Below, piece after piece: positions 19,229 to 29,106 of a stretch of DNA of 64,000 bases (within the stretch, counting starts at the first letter, position 1; each line of letters begins with the position of its first letter). Source of the stretch: Neorhizobium lilium. Lineage in GTDB: Bacteria; Pseudomonadota; Alphaproteobacteria; Rhizobiales; Rhizobiaceae. The stretch lies in NCBI RefSeq assembly GCF_004053875.1, contig NZ_SBIP01000003.1, positions 846,093 through 910,092 on the forward strand, in the 5' to 3' direction. The translations under genes were made by a program, and so were the position numbers. The notes below the pieces were generated by a model. That model was given only the letters and a program-made list of their open reading frames with translations, made no database searches and had not been told where the DNA came from.

Positions 19229-20257
19229 ATGCCGCACCGGCGCATCGGAATGCAGAGAGTAACATTGCTGGATGTGGCCTCTGCCTTGGGAGTAAGCTCC
19301 ATCACGGTGTCCAGGGCGTTGCGCGAACCGGAGAAAGTGTCGTCCACCCTGCGCGACCGTATTCTCCGGCAGGTGGAGGATATGGGCTACGTGCCCGATC
19401 TAGCCGCACGCGCACTGGCCAGCCGCCACAACGGCATCATCGGCGTGCTGACGCCGGCGCTGACCGACCTCGCCTTCATAGGCATCATGGCCGGCATCGA
19501 GGAAAGGGTGCGGTCGTCCGACCTGCGCATTCAATATGCCAATTCCCACTACGATTCGGATATGGAATTCCGCCAGCTCCAGCTTTTCCTGTCGCAGCAT
19601 CCGGCCGGCATCGTGCTGACCAGCCTGCAGAAGGAGCAGCGGGTCGTCGATCTTTTGAGTGGAGTTCCTTGTCCCGTGGTGCAGATCGTCGATATCGAAC
19701 TGGTGACCGTTGGCATTTCACTTGGCATCAGTCACCGGGAAGCTTCCGCCACGGCCGTGCGCCACCTTCTTGAATGCGGATACAGCCGCGTCGGCATGAT
19801 CGCGGGACGGCGCAGCCTGCGCTCCCAGCGACGCCATGAAGGCTATATCATGGTCATGCAGGAGGCTGGAGGCTACGACCCTGCACTGGTCGAGACGGAG
19901 GCTTCCGTCAACAGCGTCGAGCTTGGCTGCCGGCTGTTGCGCCAATTGCTTCAGCGAGTGCCGGATCTCGATGCGGTCTTCTGCGAGAATGACGATCTTG
20001 CGCTCGGCGTCCTTTTCGAGTGTCGGCGGCTCGGAATTCGGGTGCCGGAGGATTTCGGCATTTGCGGCTTTAACGATCTCGACTTCGCTGCCTGTAGCGA
20101 GCCGGGACTGACCACAGTGCACGTGCCACGCTTCGAGCTCGGCTACCGTGCCGCCGAGCTGCTGATCCGGGCCGTCGCGAACGGCGGCAAACGCAACCAT
20201 GTGGAGCACATGCCTTTCGAGCTGATCCAGCGCGGCTCCACACGCCGCGTTCAGTAG
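19229..20257 (+). CDS. LacI-family transcriptional regulator
   Basis: The protein has 342 residues. The HTH is VTLLDVASALGVSSITVSRA (about 11-30), followed by the hinge helix YVPDLAARALASRHN and a periplasmic-binding-protein-like effector domain with GICGFNDLDFAACSEPGLTT, which is most like the GntR (gluconate) branch. GGGAG lies 8-9 bases before the ATG at 19229. It is transcribed divergently from the ABC-like gene (262-base gap) and upstream of the BASS transporter, so the transporter is the most likely target. The effector is unknown. Confidence 0.9.
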   Translation: MPHRRIGMQRVTLLDVASALGVSSITVSRALREPEKVSSTLRDRILRQVEDMGYVPDLAARALASRHNGIIGVLTPALTDLAFIGIMAGIEERVRSSDLRIQYANSHYDSDMEFRQLQLFLSQHPAGIVLTSLQKEQRVVDLLSGVPCPVVQIVDIELVTVGISLGISHREASATAVRHLLECGYSRVGMIAGRRSLRSQRRHEGYIMVMQEAGGYDPALVETEASVNSVELGCRLLRQLLQRVPDLDAVFCENDDLALGVLFECRRLGIRVPEDFGICGFNDLDFAACSEPGLTTVHVPRFELGYRAAELLIRAVANGGKRNHVEHMPFELIQRGSTRRVQ

Positions 20258-20362
20258 CAGCCCATGAAGCATTCCAAGCGGCCATTCATCCAGACAATGC
20301 CGGCGTGCGAACTCTTTCGCCGCCCTGCGGCCTTGACCGAAAACTCAGGAAGCGTATTGCCC

Positions 20363-20385
20363 AGCCTCCTTATCGAAGGGAGGCT
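20363..20385 (+). promoter_or_regulatory. Hairpin that would sequester the transporter's ribosome site
   Basis: AGCCTCCTT (20363-20371), loop ATCG, and AAGGGAGGCT (20376-20385) form a near-perfect stem with a single bulged base. The right arm contains the Shine-Dalgarno AAGGGAGG (20376-20383) that serves the TTG start at 20389. In the folded RNA the ribosome site is paired. There is no T-run, so this is not a terminator. Confidence 0.55.
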
Positions 20386-20388
20386 TCC

Positions 20389-21345
20389 TTGAAAGCGCTG
20401 GCTGCATTCTCTGCCATGGTTGGCAGAACATTCGCTCTTTGGGTCATTCTGTTTGCCGTGCTCGGCTATCTTCTGCCGGACGTGTTCAAGCAGATCGGCC
20501 CCTACATCGTCACCCTGCTTGGCATCATCATGTTCGGCATGGGTCTCACCATTTCCGTGGACGACTTCCGCGAGCTTGCCAGGCGACCCTATGAGGTGGC
20601 GATCGGCGTCGTGGCGCATTTCGTCATCATGCCCTTGCTCGCCGTTCTCCTGACCCGGATCATTCCCATGCCGCCGGAAGTCGCCGCAGGCGTCATCCTC
20701 GTCGGCTGCTGCCCGGGCGGCACGTCGAGCAATGTGATGACTTACCTTGCCAAGGGCGACGTGGCTCTGTCGGTCGCCTGCACGTCCGTCACCACGCTTG
20801 CTGCGCCCATCGTCACGCCCTTCCTGGTCTGGATGTTCGCCAGCCAGTATCTGCCGGTCAACGCCTGGGCCATGTTCCTGTCGATCCTGCAGGTGATCAT
20901 CGTGCCGCTGGCGCTGGGCTTCATCGTCCAGAAACTGCTGCCGGGCGTCGTGCGCAAAACGCTGCCGATCCTGCCGCTCGTCAGCGTCGTCGGCATCGTC
21001 CTGATCGTCGCGGCGGTGGTCGGCGCATCCAAGGGGGCAATCGCCCAATCGGGCCTGCTGATTTTCGCCGTCGTCGTCCTGCACAATGGCCTGGGCTATC
21101 TGCTCGGCTTCTTTGCGGCCAAGGCCCTCGGTCTCAACCTCTACAAGCGCAAGGCTTTGGCGATCGAGGTCGGCATGCAGAATTCCGGTCTTGGCGCTGC
21201 ACTCGCCACCGCTTATTTCTCCCCGATCGCCGCTGTGCCGAGCGCCATCTTCAGCGTCTGGCACAATATTTCCGGCGCGCTCCTTGCCAACTATTTCTCG
21301 GGTCGCACGGACGGGGAAGAGCCGGTCAGGACTGTCATACGTTGA
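20389..21345 (+). CDS. BASS-family (bile acid:sodium symporter-like) transporter
   Basis: The protein has 318 residues from a TTG at 20389, chosen for AAGGGAGG 5 bases ahead. A frame open from 20305 lacks such a site. It has about nine to ten membrane helices. GCCPGGTSSNVMTYLAKGDV is the conserved substrate/sodium-site crossover of this family, and EVGMQNSGLGAALA is the second crossover. The length and motifs are close to PanS-type (ketopantoate/organic anion) members. It lies 131 bases after the lacI-type gene. The substrate could be any organic anion. Confidence 0.87.
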   Translation: MKALAAFSAMVGRTFALWVILFAVLGYLLPDVFKQIGPYIVTLLGIIMFGMGLTISVDDFRELARRPYEVAIGVVAHFVIMPLLAVLLTRIIPMPPEVAAGVILVGCCPGGTSSNVMTYLAKGDVALSVACTSVTTLAAPIVTPFLVWMFASQYLPVNAWAMFLSILQVIIVPLALGFIVQKLLPGVVRKTLPILPLVSVVGIVLIVAAVVGASKGAIAQSGLLIFAVVVLHNGLGYLLGFFAAKALGLNLYKRKALAIEVGMQNSGLGAALATAYFSPIAAVPSAIFSVWHNISGALLANYFSGRTDGEEPVRTVIR

Positions 21346-21394
21346 TAATCAACGGGGGCATTCGGCCCCCGTTTTCAACGTCCGTCACATGGCA

Positions 21395-22909
21395 TCAGAT
21401 GTCGCTTGCCGCGTCGGAAAAGAACTCGACGGCCTGGGCGGCGGTCACGCGGCGGATCTCCGTCTCGTTGCGACGCTTGAGGAAGATGTCCGTCGCCATC
21501 AACTGCTCCGCAAGGTCGGCCGGCAGCGAAAGGATGACCCGTTCGCCGTCCCGATGAATCTCGATGCCGCCGAAATCCTCGCGCTTGGCGGTGATCATCC
21601 CGCCTGCAACCGTGTTCAGCGTGTCCGGATCGATCAGGATGAAGGCGCCGGTGGAGCGGTTCTGCTCGTAGGTGTCGAAGATCGCCTGCTCCTGAAAGGA
21701 GAGCCGAACCTTGCCGATCGCGTTCATGGCAAGCGTCGAGGCGTGCGGCAGCCAGTTTCCCGTCGAGAGCTCCAACTGCGACACCGGCTCGATCATCACC
21801 CGCTGCCGCCGCGTACCGCTTTTCAGCCAATAGCGCTTGCCGGGCTCGATGCCGCCCGGCTGAAGCGCCACGAGATGCCCGTCGAAGTGAAGGCCTGTCA
21901 TCGGCTGGACGTCGATCGAGACGATCATGTCGCCGCGCGACACGTCCACCTGGCGGTCGAGTACCAGGGTAACGGCATCGCCCGCGACGGCGGCATTGCG
22001 CACCAAATCGAAGGTCACGATCTGCTTCACATTGGCGACCGTGCCCGAGGGCAGGATGGCGACCGAATCGCCGGGTCTGACTGCGCCGCCAGAAACAGTG
22101 CCCTGGTAGCCGCGGAAGCTTTCGCCCGGGCGCGACACGCGCTGGACCGGCAGACGGAACCCGCCCGCCTGGGCCGAGCGCACCGTGGCAAGCTCCAGCG
22201 CCTCGACAAGCGTCGGCCCGTCATACCAGGGCATGGCGCCGTTGCCGGCGGGAAAGACGACATTTTCGCCCTTCAGCGCCGACATGGGAATGGCGGTGAT
22301 CTGGCGAATACCGAGCCCTTGCGCAAACTGCCGGAAATCATGGCTGATCTGCTCGAAGATTGCCTTGTCGTAACCAACCAGGTCGATCTTGTTGACGGCC
22401 AGCACAAACTGCCGGATGCCCATTAGCGCCGCTATCGTGGCGTGGCGGCGGGTCTGTTCCAAAAGCCCCACCCGCGCATCGGCCAAGAGCACGGCAAGAT
22501 CTGCAGTCGAGGCGCCGGTCGCCATGTTGCGCGTGTATTGCTCGTGGCCGGGCGTATCCGCCACGATGAAGGAGCGGCGGTCTGTCGCGAAATAGCGATA
22601 GGCGACGTCGATCGTGATGCCCTGCTCCCGCTCGGCCTGCAGGCCGTCGAGCAGCAGCGCGAAATCGGGCAGGCCGAGATCGTTCTGGCCACCGCTATCG
22701 CGCGCAAGGGTCACCGCCTGATCTTCCTTGACCGCCTTGGTGTCCCAAAGCAGCCGGCCGATCAGCGTGGACTTTCCGTCGTCCACGGAGCCGCAGGTGA
22801 TGAGCCGCAACGGTCGCATATCCCGCGCTCCGGCCTTGGCCAACGATTCGGCGAAGGGAAGAATGGTCGCGCCGGTGGATGCGGCGATCGTGCTTGCAGG
22901 AGCCGTCAT
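21395..22909 (-). CDS. cysN: Sulfate adenylyltransferase subunit 1 (CysN GTPase)
   Basis: The 504-residue EF-Tu-like GTPase drives APS formation from sulfate and ATP together with CysD. The P-loop GSVDDGKST is at 40-48, DTPGHEQY and NKIDLV give the G3 and G4 motifs, and two beta-barrel domains follow. There is no CysC (APS kinase) domain fused to the C-terminus, consistent with the APS-type CysH upstream. The start at 22909 overlaps the cysD stop by one base (TGATG). It is the last gene of the cysH-cysD-cysN leftward group. Confidence 0.96.
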   Translation of the reverse strand: MTAPASTIAASTGATILPFAESLAKAGARDMRPLRLITCGSVDDGKSTLIGRLLWDTKAVKEDQAVTLARDSGGQNDLGLPDFALLLDGLQAEREQGITIDVAYRYFATDRRSFIVADTPGHEQYTRNMATGASTADLAVLLADARVGLLEQTRRHATIAALMGIRQFVLAVNKIDLVGYDKAIFEQISHDFRQFAQGLGIRQITAIPMSALKGENVVFPAGNGAMPWYDGPTLVEALELATVRSAQAGGFRLPVQRVSRPGESFRGYQGTVSGGAVRPGDSVAILPSGTVANVKQIVTFDLVRNAAVAGDAVTLVLDRQVDVSRGDMIVSIDVQPMTGLHFDGHLVALQPGGIEPGKRYWLKSGTRRQRVMIEPVSQLELSTGNWLPHASTLAMNAIGKVRLSFQEQAIFDTYEQNRSTGAFILIDPDTLNTVAGGMITAKREDFGGIEIHRDGERVILSLPADLAEQLMATDIFLKRRNETEIRRVTAAQAVEFFSDAASDI

Positions 22910-23862
22910 CAGAAATACCCCTCGCGCTTCTTCTTTTCCATCGAGCCGGACTGGTCGCGGTCGATGGCGCGGCCCTGGCGTTCGGACACTGTGGCGATCT
23001 CCAGTTCGGCGATCACCTCTTCCAGTGTCGTCGCCGAGGAGCGGATTGCGCCCGTCAGCGGGAAGCAGCCAAGCGTGCGGAACCGGATCATCCCGTGCTG
23101 CACCTCTTCGCCGGGCAGAAGCTCCAGCCGGGGGTCCTCGGCCAGGATCATCATGCCGTCGCGCTCCACATAAGGGCGTTCTGCCGCGTAGTAGAGCGGC
23201 ACGAGCGGGATGTCTTCCGCCTGGATATAGCGCCAGATATCCACCTCGGTCCAATTGGAGAGCGGGAAGGCGCGGACGCTCTCGCCCTTTTTGATCATGC
23301 CGTTATAGATATTCCAAAGTTCCGGCCGTTGGTTGCGCGGGTCCCATTTATGGTCCGGCGTGCGGAACGAGTAGATCCGCTCCTTGGCGCGAGAAGCTTC
23401 TTCGTCACGTCGCGCACCGCCGAAGGCGGCATCATAGCCGCCGGCGTCCAGCGCCTGACGCAACGCCTCGGTCTTCATGATGTCGGTATAGATCGAGGAA
23501 CCGTGGGTGAAGGGCGTGATGTTTTCGGCCTTGCCTCGCGGATTGCTATGCACGACGAGGTCCAGATCGTATTTCTCCGCGATCTCGTTGCGGAACTCGA
23601 TCATCTCGCGGAACTTCCACGTCGTGTCCACATGCAGGAGCGGGAAGGGCACGCGACCTGGGAAGAAGGCCTTGCGCGCCAGATGCAGCAGCACGGACGA
23701 ATCCTTGCCGATGGAATACAGCATCACCGGGTTTTCGAACTCGGCGGCCACTTCGCGGAAAATGTGGATGGCTTCGTTTTCGAGGGCCTTCAGGTGGGGA
23801 TCGAGCGGCGGTCTGGAAACGGGTGGATTTTTGACTTCCGTTTCCTGGGCAGACAATGGCAT
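22909..23862 (-). CDS. cysD: Sulfate adenylyltransferase subunit 2 (CysD)
   Basis: The protein has 317 residues from the ATG at 23862, supported by GGAG 6 bases ahead. An in-frame GTG at 23895 is possible. It is an ATP-pyrophosphatase (PAPS reductase-like) fold with the PP-loop [15 protein letters not shown] and [20 protein letters not shown], the CysD hallmark. It forms the catalytic sulfurylase half with CysN. It sits 55 bases after the cysH stop and is translationally coupled to cysN. Confidence 0.96.
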   Translation of the reverse strand: MPLSAQETEVKNPPVSRPPLDPHLKALENEAIHIFREVAAEFENPVMLYSIGKDSSVLLHLARKAFFPGRVPFPLLHVDTTWKFREMIEFRNEIAEKYDLDLVVHSNPRGKAENITPFTHGSSIYTDIMKTEALRQALDAGGYDAAFGGARRDEEASRAKERIYSFRTPDHKWDPRNQRPELWNIYNGMIKKGESVRAFPLSNWTEVDIWRYIQAEDIPLVPLYYAAERPYVERDGMMILAEDPRLELLPGEEVQHGMIRFRTLGCFPLTGAIRSSATTLEEVIAELEIATVSERQGRAIDRDQSGSMEKKKREGYF

Positions 23863-23917
23863 TGCGGTCTCCGGTACGTCTAAAATCACAAACACAAAAT
23901 TGGGCGGGCAGATCGCC

Positions 23918-24733
23918 TTAGAGGACGACGCTCACCTGCGGTATGGGGCTGGCGGCGGGCTGCCCCATGGGCGCAACCACTGGCTCGCCTTCCCCACGAA
24001 CGGCGTTCTCGGCCACATGCAGGCCGCACTCGCGCGTCTCGTCGTTTTCCCACCACCAGCGACCGGCGCGCTCTGGTTCGCCCGCCTTAATGGCGCGCGT
24101 ACAGGGCTCGCAGCCGATCGATGGGTAGCCGCGGGCGTGCATCGGGTTCACGGGAATGCTTTCCGCCGCCACATGGGCACGGATCGCTTCGATATCCCAG
24201 TCCGCCAACGGGTTGATCTTGATCAGGTTGCGCTCGGAATCGTAGTCGGCAAAGGGCGTCGTTGCGCGGTTGCCGGACTGGCCGCGGCGCAGGCCGGTGA
24301 TCCAGATTTCGGCACCGGCAAGGGCGCGACCGAGCGGCTTCAGCTTGCGCACATGACAGCAGGCATGCCGGGCCTCGACGCTGTCGTAAAAGCCGTTGAG
24401 GCCGTATTTGGCGGCATAGGCGTCGATATCATCCTGCTCGGGCAGAAAGCGTTGAATGGCCATGCCGTAACGCTCTTCCGTCTCGGCGATCAGATCCACG
24501 GTCTCCTTGAACAGCCGCCCGGTTTCCAGCGTCGCCACCGTGATCGGCAGCCGGTGCGTCCCGATGGCAGCAGTGATCACCTGATCCTCTATGCCGAGGC
24601 TTGTCGTGAACACGGCGCGGCCGAGCTCCGCCGCGAGCGCCAGACGGCCCGCGAGATCGAGGTTTTCGAGCTGCGTATCGAGCGTCGCGGCCATTTCCGG
24701 ATGGCCCAGGCCGGCGGGTGTCTGTAGTGTCAT
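23918..24733 (-). CDS. cysH: Assimilatory APS reductase (CysH)
   Basis: The protein has 271 residues from the ATG at 24733. Two cysteine pairs, CC at 125-126 and CxxC at 208-211 (GCEPC), bind the [4Fe-4S] cluster that distinguishes APS reductases from PAPS reductases. ECGLH at 235-239 carries the catalytic cysteine. It reduces APS to sulfite using thioredoxin or glutaredoxin. It is the first gene of the cysHDN group and divergent from the Rrf2 regulator. No strong ribosome site precedes this ATG; a weak ACGGA is 9 bases ahead. Confidence 0.95.
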   Translation of the reverse strand: MTLQTPAGLGHPEMAATLDTQLENLDLAGRLALAAELGRAVFTTSLGIEDQVITAAIGTHRLPITVATLETGRLFKETVDLIAETEERYGMAIQRFLPEQDDIDAYAAKYGLNGFYDSVEARHACCHVRKLKPLGRALAGAEIWITGLRRGQSGNRATTPFADYDSERNLIKINPLADWDIEAIRAHVAAESIPVNPMHARGYPSIGCEPCTRAIKAGEPERAGRWWWENDETRECGLHVAENAVRGEGEPVVAPMGQPAASPIPQVSVVL

Positions 24734-24764
24734 TTTGGAGGTTCCGTGAGCTGTGGCTAAATAT

Positions 24765-24806
24765 CCCATTTCATGGTGCGGGAGAACAGGAAAACCCGTT
24801 TCATGG
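24765..24806. promoter_or_regulatory. Direct repeat upstream of cysH (candidate operator)
   Basis: CCCATTTCATGG (24765-24776) and CCCGTTTCATGG (24795-24806) are 12-base direct repeats with a 30-base period, starting 32 bases upstream of the cysH ATG. They lie in the 362-base divergent gap (24734-25095) between cysH and the Rrf2 regulator, so either could be controlled from here. Apart from a weak GCGCAA/TTGCGC inverted repeat near 24902-24933, the rest of the gap shows nothing definite. Confidence 0.35.
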
Positions 24807-25095
24807 CAGGGGGGATGAAGAGCAAATTCCTCTCCAAAGTTCGCTGCACACAGAAAACCTACCGCCTTAACCAAAAGTGAGTGTTTTTCAGCTGCTAAAC
24901 CTGCGCAATAGTTTGTCTTTTTGAGGGATTTGCGCTAACAGAAAAATATGAAGGCGTGGGCTTTTGGCCGATGCCGTCATGCACCCCTTTAAGCGCTCTC
25001 CGGCGCAACCGCGGATGCCCTGATAGAAGCCGAGTGAGCGGCGTTGCGAGGAGCGGTTCGAGCTTCGCGACGGCGCTATTGCCGATGGTCGAGTT

Positions 25096-25551
25096 ATGAT
25101 ATCCCAAAAAGCGAAATACGCGCTGAGGGCGCTCGCCGCCCTTGCGCAGGCAGATCCGGACGAGCCGATGTTGATCTCCGAGATCGCGCTCCAGCAGAGT
25201 ATCCCGAAGAAGTTCCTGGAGCAGATCCTGCTGGACCTCAAGCGCTCGGGTATCGTCGTCAGCCGGCGCGGCAAGCAGGGCGGATATCTTCTCCTCAAAC
25301 GCGCCGACGCGATCACCTTCGGCGAAGTGCTGCGCCTGGTCGACGGGCCGATCGCGCCGCTTCCCTGCTTGTCGCAGACGGCCTACCGCAAATGCGAGGA
25401 TTGCGACGGCGAACAGCTCTGCGAGATACGTCACGTTTTCGCCCGAGTGGCGCAAGCGACCCGCGACGTGCTGTTCAACACCACCATTGCCGACGCTGTC
25501 GAAGGTGCAGGGGAACCGGCAGCACCTGTCCGCGAACTTCTGACGGCTTGA
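25096..25551 (+). CDS. Rrf2-family regulator, likely of cysteine/sulfur genes
   Basis: The 151-residue protein opens MISQKAKYALRALAALAQ, a classic Rrf2 N-terminus. A winged HTH with ISEIALQQSIPKKFLEQILL follows, then RRGKQGGYLL. Four cysteines (C91, C100, C103, C109) could hold an Fe-S cluster or sense thiols, as in IscR and NsrR; CymR-type members regulate cysteine metabolism without one. It is divergent from cysH, which makes cysHDN the natural target. Regulation is inferred from position. Confidence 0.88.
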   Translation: MISQKAKYALRALAALAQADPDEPMLISEIALQQSIPKKFLEQILLDLKRSGIVVSRRGKQGGYLLLKRADAITFGEVLRLVDGPIAPLPCLSQTAYRKCEDCDGEQLCEIRHVFARVAQATRDVLFNTTIADAVEGAGEPAAPVRELLTA

Positions 25552-25623
25552 AGGCTTCAGTCCAGCGACTGAATTTGCTATCCTTCAGAATGAAAATGTC
25601 CAAAGGCCCCAGGAGGGCATCCC

Positions 25624-25869
25624 GTGGTTGACGATGCAACGATCGAACTGGGCGAGCACTTTTCTGGTTTCGTTGAGCGACAGGTTGAGATCGGCCGGTT
25701 TGGCTCAGCGAGCGAAGTGGTGCAGGCGGGATTGAAGCTTCTCGAAGAGCATGAGATGCGCGTCAAAGGGCTGCAGAACGCCCTGATCGCGGGTGAGAAA
25801 TCCGGCGCGCCGAGATCTTTCGATAACGAGGCCTTTGTCAGGCGCATGCGGCAGCGGAATGCCCGCTGA
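25624..25869 (+). CDS. parD: ParD-type antitoxin
   Basis: The 81-residue ribbon-helix-helix antitoxin has the typical ParD body: LGEHFSGFVERQVEIGRFGSASEVVQAGLKLLEEHE. The start is GTG at 25624 with AGGAGG (25611-25616) 7 bases ahead. It overlaps the toxin gene by 11 bases. It should bind and neutralise the ParE product and repress its own promoter. Confidence 0.9.
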   Translation: MVDDATIELGEHFSGFVERQVEIGRFGSASEVVQAGLKLLEEHEMRVKGLQNALIAGEKSGAPRSFDNEAFVRRMRQRNAR

Positions 25870-26167
25870 ACGAACTTTTCGTCTCTCACCACTGGCAGAG
25901 GCGGATCTGGAAGACATCTGGTCCTACACTGCGGACCGGTGGTCAATTGAGCAGGCAGAGCACTACCACGGGATGCTTTTGAAAGTTCTCGGACAGCTTG
26001 CTGAGGGGAGCTCGACAGGGCGGCACGTCGATGTAAGGCGCGGCTACCTGAAGTATCGGGTCGGGTCGCACGTGATTTTCTTCCGCAGCCATGATGTCGG
26101 GATCGACGTCGTCCGCATCCTCCATCAGCGAATGGATGTCAGCCTGCATTTGGTCGACGATACGTGA
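25859..26167 (+). CDS. parE: ParE-type toxin
   Basis: The protein has 102 residues from the ATG at 25859. RTFRLSPLAEADLEDIWSYT, then VDVRRGYLKYRVGSHVIFF and VDVVRILHQRMD, form the standard RelE/ParE fold. ParE proteins poison DNA gyrase. It is full length with no damage and is translationally overlapped with ParD. The pair lies between the sulfur regulator and pmtA and ends 37 bases from the convergent pmtA stop. Confidence 0.9.
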   Translation: MPAERTFRLSPLAEADLEDIWSYTADRWSIEQAEHYHGMLLKVLGQLAEGSSTGRHVDVRRGYLKYRVGSHVIFFRSHDVGIDVVRILHQRMDVSLHLVDDT

Positions 26168-26204
26168 CATCGATCCCGAGGCCTGCCTGACGCCTCCGTG
26201 AGCC

Positions 26205-26855
26205 TCAGCTCCTCGCACGCTGCTTCAACCGGATCACCTTGAAGAAGCCGTTCGGGAAGACGGGGCGGATCTCCAGGAGGTCGAAGTCGCCGCGATGCCT
26301 GGCCCATTCGCCGATGCGCGAGATCCGGAAAGCCGAGCTCCAGCCGACCTTGTGCACCAGCGGCGCCACCGCCTCCTCGATTCTGCCCTGAATGCCGCGT
26401 CCGTCGCCGAGCTTGCTTGCAATGATGATCTCGCCGCCCGGTCGCAGAACCCGGGCGCATTCATCGAGCGCCCGCTCGGGCTCGGGGATCAGCGTCACCA
26501 CGAAAGGCAGGCAGACGGCGTCGAAACTGTCATCGGCAAAATCCAGATGCTGCGCATTCATCACCCGCAGGGCCTTTACATGCGCGAAACCCTTGCGCTC
26601 CACCTTTTCGCGCGCCTTGGCGATCATGTGTTCGGAAAGGTCGATGCCGGTGACCCGGCAATGGGCCGGATAGTGGGGCAGCACGAGGCCCGTGCCCACG
26701 CCCACTTCCAGTATGTCCGGCCCGGCCGCGGCCGCAAGCGTTGCCGTCGTCCTGTGGCCGTCGCGCAGCAGGCCCCGATAGACGCGGTCATAGATCGGCG
26801 CCCAGTGACGATAGACGCGGCTCTGATGTTCGGGGCTGTTGTTCATGCCTGCCAA
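26205..26855 (-). CDS. pmtA: Phosphatidylethanolamine N-methyltransferase, Rhodobacter type
   Basis: The 216-residue SAM methyltransferase makes phosphatidylcholine precursors at the inner membrane by methylating phosphatidylethanolamine. DILEVGVGTGLVLPHYPAHC (motif I), then GIDLSEHMIAKAREKV, LRVMNAQHLDFADDSFDAV and ECARVLRPGGEIII are closest to the Rhodobacter PmtA branch rather than the Sinorhizobium one. AGGGAGG lies 5 bases before a TTG at 26855, which is therefore preferred. The ATG at 26846 three codons later is an alternative. Related methyltransferases of other specificity cannot be fully excluded. Confidence 0.75.
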   Translation of the reverse strand: MAGMNNSPEHQSRVYRHWAPIYDRVYRGLLRDGHRTTATLAAAAGPDILEVGVGTGLVLPHYPAHCRVTGIDLSEHMIAKAREKVERKGFAHVKALRVMNAQHLDFADDSFDAVCLPFVVTLIPEPERALDECARVLRPGGEIIIASKLGDGRGIQGRIEEAVAPLVHKVGWSSAFRISRIGEWARHRGDFDLLEIRPVFPNGFFKVIRLKQRARS

Positions 26856-27132
26856 GATGGCCTCCCTGCAATGTTACCTCGAAAGTCTGGAAGGAGAGAT
26901 AGGTATTCTCGGTGAAACATCCACGACATTCCGCCGCGGCAATCTGGCTGCGGACCCGCATGCTGGGCTGCGAGAGGCGAAAATCTTCCTCTGGGAGCGT
27001 GTTTGGCCGGATTGGCTTTTTGCCGCAGCCCCTGTTGGCAACGCCGCTGTTGCGCCGATCAGTTGCCGATGATGTGTTCTTTGCCCTTGGGTCCGGCAGA
27101 GGGAAACAGTTTTGCCTTCTTTTTGCCATCGA

Positions 27133-27160
27133 TTGACTAAGACGACCGACCCGATAGAGT
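27133..27160 (+). promoter_or_regulatory. Possible promoter of the sulfate importer operon
   Basis: TTGACT (27133-27138) and TAGAGT (27155-27160) are separated by 16 bases, 28 bases before the sbp ATG. The -10 matches only moderately. The rest of the 333-base gap 26856-27188 shows nothing else definite. Confidence 0.35.
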
Positions 27161-27188
27161 TTCCTCCAGCACCATTGGAGGGAACCTC

Positions 27189-28211
27189 ATGATCAAATTT
27201 GCCAAGGCACTGGCGGCAGCCGCACTCACCGTGGCGGTGACTGCGGGCGCAATCGCTCCGGCCTTTGCCGAGACGCAGCTTCTCAACGTGTCCTACGATC
27301 CCACCCGGGAGCTCTACAAGGATTACAATGCGGCCTTCGCCGAATACTGGAAGGCCAAGGGCGGCGAGGATGTCAGCATCCGCCAGTCCCATGGCGGCTC
27401 CGGCGCCCAGGCGCGCTCGGTGATCGACGGGCTGGAAGCCGATGTGGTGACGCTGGCGCTGGAAAGCGACATCAACGCCATCGAGAAGACGGGCAAGATC
27501 AAGGCCGGCTGGCGCGATCGCCTGCCCAACCATTCCTCTCCCTACACGTCCACGATCGTTTTCCTGGTGCGCAAGGGCAACCCGAAGAACATCCACAACT
27601 GGGGCGACCTGGTGAAGGGCGACGTGCAGATCGTGACGCCGAACCCGAAGACCTCCGGCGGCGCGCGCTGGAATTATCTGGCCGCCTGGGCCTGGGCGAA
27701 CGAGGAGTTCAAGGGCGACAACGACAAGATCAAGGCTTATATCGCCGATCTCTATAAGCGCGCTCCGGTTCTCGATAGCGGCGCACGCGGCGCGACCGTC
27801 ACCTTCGCACAGCGCCAGATCGGCGACGTGCTGCTGGCCTGGGAAAACGAGGCCTATCTGGCCGGCGAGGAGTTCGGCAAGGATGCCTTCGAGATCGTCG
27901 TGCCGCCGATTTCCATCCTGGCCGAACCTCCGGTTGCCGTAGTGGACGCCAACGTCGATTCCAAGGGCACCCGCAAGGTGGCGGAAGCCTATCTCCAATA
28001 CCTCTATTCCGACGAGGGCCAGAACATCGCGGCCAAGCACTTCTACCGGCCGTCCAAGCCGGAAGTGGTCAAGCCCGAACTGCTGAAGGCCCTGCCGCAG
28101 ATCAAGCTCGTCACCATCGACGATCCGATCTTCGGCGGCTGGAAGAAGGCGCAGCCGGAACACTTTGGCGATGGCGGAATTTTTGATCAGATCTACAAGC
28201 CAGGCAAGTGA
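27189..28211 (+). CDS. sbp: Sulfate-binding protein of the sulfate ABC importer
   Basis: The 340-residue periplasmic protein has a Sec signal ending near PAFA-E (residue 28). [55 protein letters not shown] and [19 protein letters not shown] match E. coli Sbp almost motif for motif. GGAGGG lies about 8 bases before the ATG. It is the first gene of the sbp-cysT-cysW-cysA operon. Confidence 0.96.
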   Translation: MIKFAKALAAAALTVAVTAGAIAPAFAETQLLNVSYDPTRELYKDYNAAFAEYWKAKGGEDVSIRQSHGGSGAQARSVIDGLEADVVTLALESDINAIEKTGKIKAGWRDRLPNHSSPYTSTIVFLVRKGNPKNIHNWGDLVKGDVQIVTPNPKTSGGARWNYLAAWAWANEEFKGDNDKIKAYIADLYKRAPVLDSGARGATVTFAQRQIGDVLLAWENEAYLAGEEFGKDAFEIVVPPISILAEPPVAVVDANVDSKGTRKVAEAYLQYLYSDEGQNIAAKHFYRPSKPEVVKPELLKALPQIKLVTIDDPIFGGWKKAQPEHFGDGGIFDQIYKPGK

Positions 28212-28222
28212 TCGGATACTGA

Positions 28223-29080
28223 ATGACGCATAGCGCCACCGCCTCTACGGCACGGTGGCGACTGAAACAGCCGAGCATTATTCCGGGTTTCGGAATGACG
28301 CTCGGCTTTTCGCTCGCCTACCTGTCGCTCATCATCCTCATTCCCGTTGCGGGTCTGCTCTGGCGCACCGCCGGGCTCGGCTGGGGCGGGTTCTTCGCCG
28401 TCCTGACGGACTATCGAACGTTGAGGGCACTTTATATATCCTTCGGCACGGCCTTCCTGGCAGCAATCGTCAACGTCGTCTTCGGAACGCTCGTCGCCTG
28501 GATCCTCTCTCGCTACAATTTCCCCGGCCGCCGACTGATCGATGCCATGGTGGATCTGCCATTTGCGCTGCCGACGGCCGTTGCCGGTATTGCGCTTGCC
28601 GCCCTTTACGGGCCGAACGGCTGGATAGGTTCGTTCTTCATGCCTTTCCGCATTGCCTTCACGCCTTTGGGCATCGTCGTCGCGCTGATTTTCATCGGCC
28701 TTCCTTTCGTGGTGCGCACCGTGCAGCCTGTCATGGAGGAACTGGATCGCGAAATGGAGGAGGCGGCGGCGACTCTGGGTGCCAACAGGCTGCAGACCAT
28801 CGTCAGCATCGTCCTGCCAGCTCTGACGCCGGCTCTCCTGACAGGCTTTGCGCTGGCCTTCGCCCGCGGCGTCGGGGAATATGGCTCGGTCGTCTTCATT
28901 GCCGGCAATATCCCGTATGTTTCCGAAATCGCCCCGCTGCTGATCGTCATTCGTCTGGAAGAGTTCAACTACGCCGGCGCAACGGCCGTCGCCACCATCA
29001 TGCTGATCATCTCCTTCGTCATGCTGTTCGTGATCAACTTCATCCAGGCCTGGAGCCGCAGGAGGTACGGCAATGGCTGA
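28223..29080 (+). CDS. cysT: Sulfate ABC permease CysT (CysU)
   Basis: The 285-residue permease has about six membrane helices. The family signatures are LPTAVAGIALAALYG, the EAA loop EEAAATLGANRLQTIVSIVLP, and ARGVGEYGSVVFIAGNIP. It starts 11 bases after sbp and forms the sulfate/thiosulfate channel with CysW. Confidence 0.96.
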   Translation: MTHSATASTARWRLKQPSIIPGFGMTLGFSLAYLSLIILIPVAGLLWRTAGLGWGGFFAVLTDYRTLRALYISFGTAFLAAIVNVVFGTLVAWILSRYNFPGRRLIDAMVDLPFALPTAVAGIALAALYGPNGWIGSFFMPFRIAFTPLGIVVALIFIGLPFVVRTVQPVMEELDREMEEAAATLGANRLQTIVSIVLPALTPALLTGFALAFARGVGEYGSVVFIAGNIPYVSEIAPLLIVIRLEEFNYAGATAVATIMLIISFVMLFVINFIQAWSRRRYGNG

Positions 29081-29106
29081 TCACCGGATTTCGCTCAAGA
29101 TGGAAG

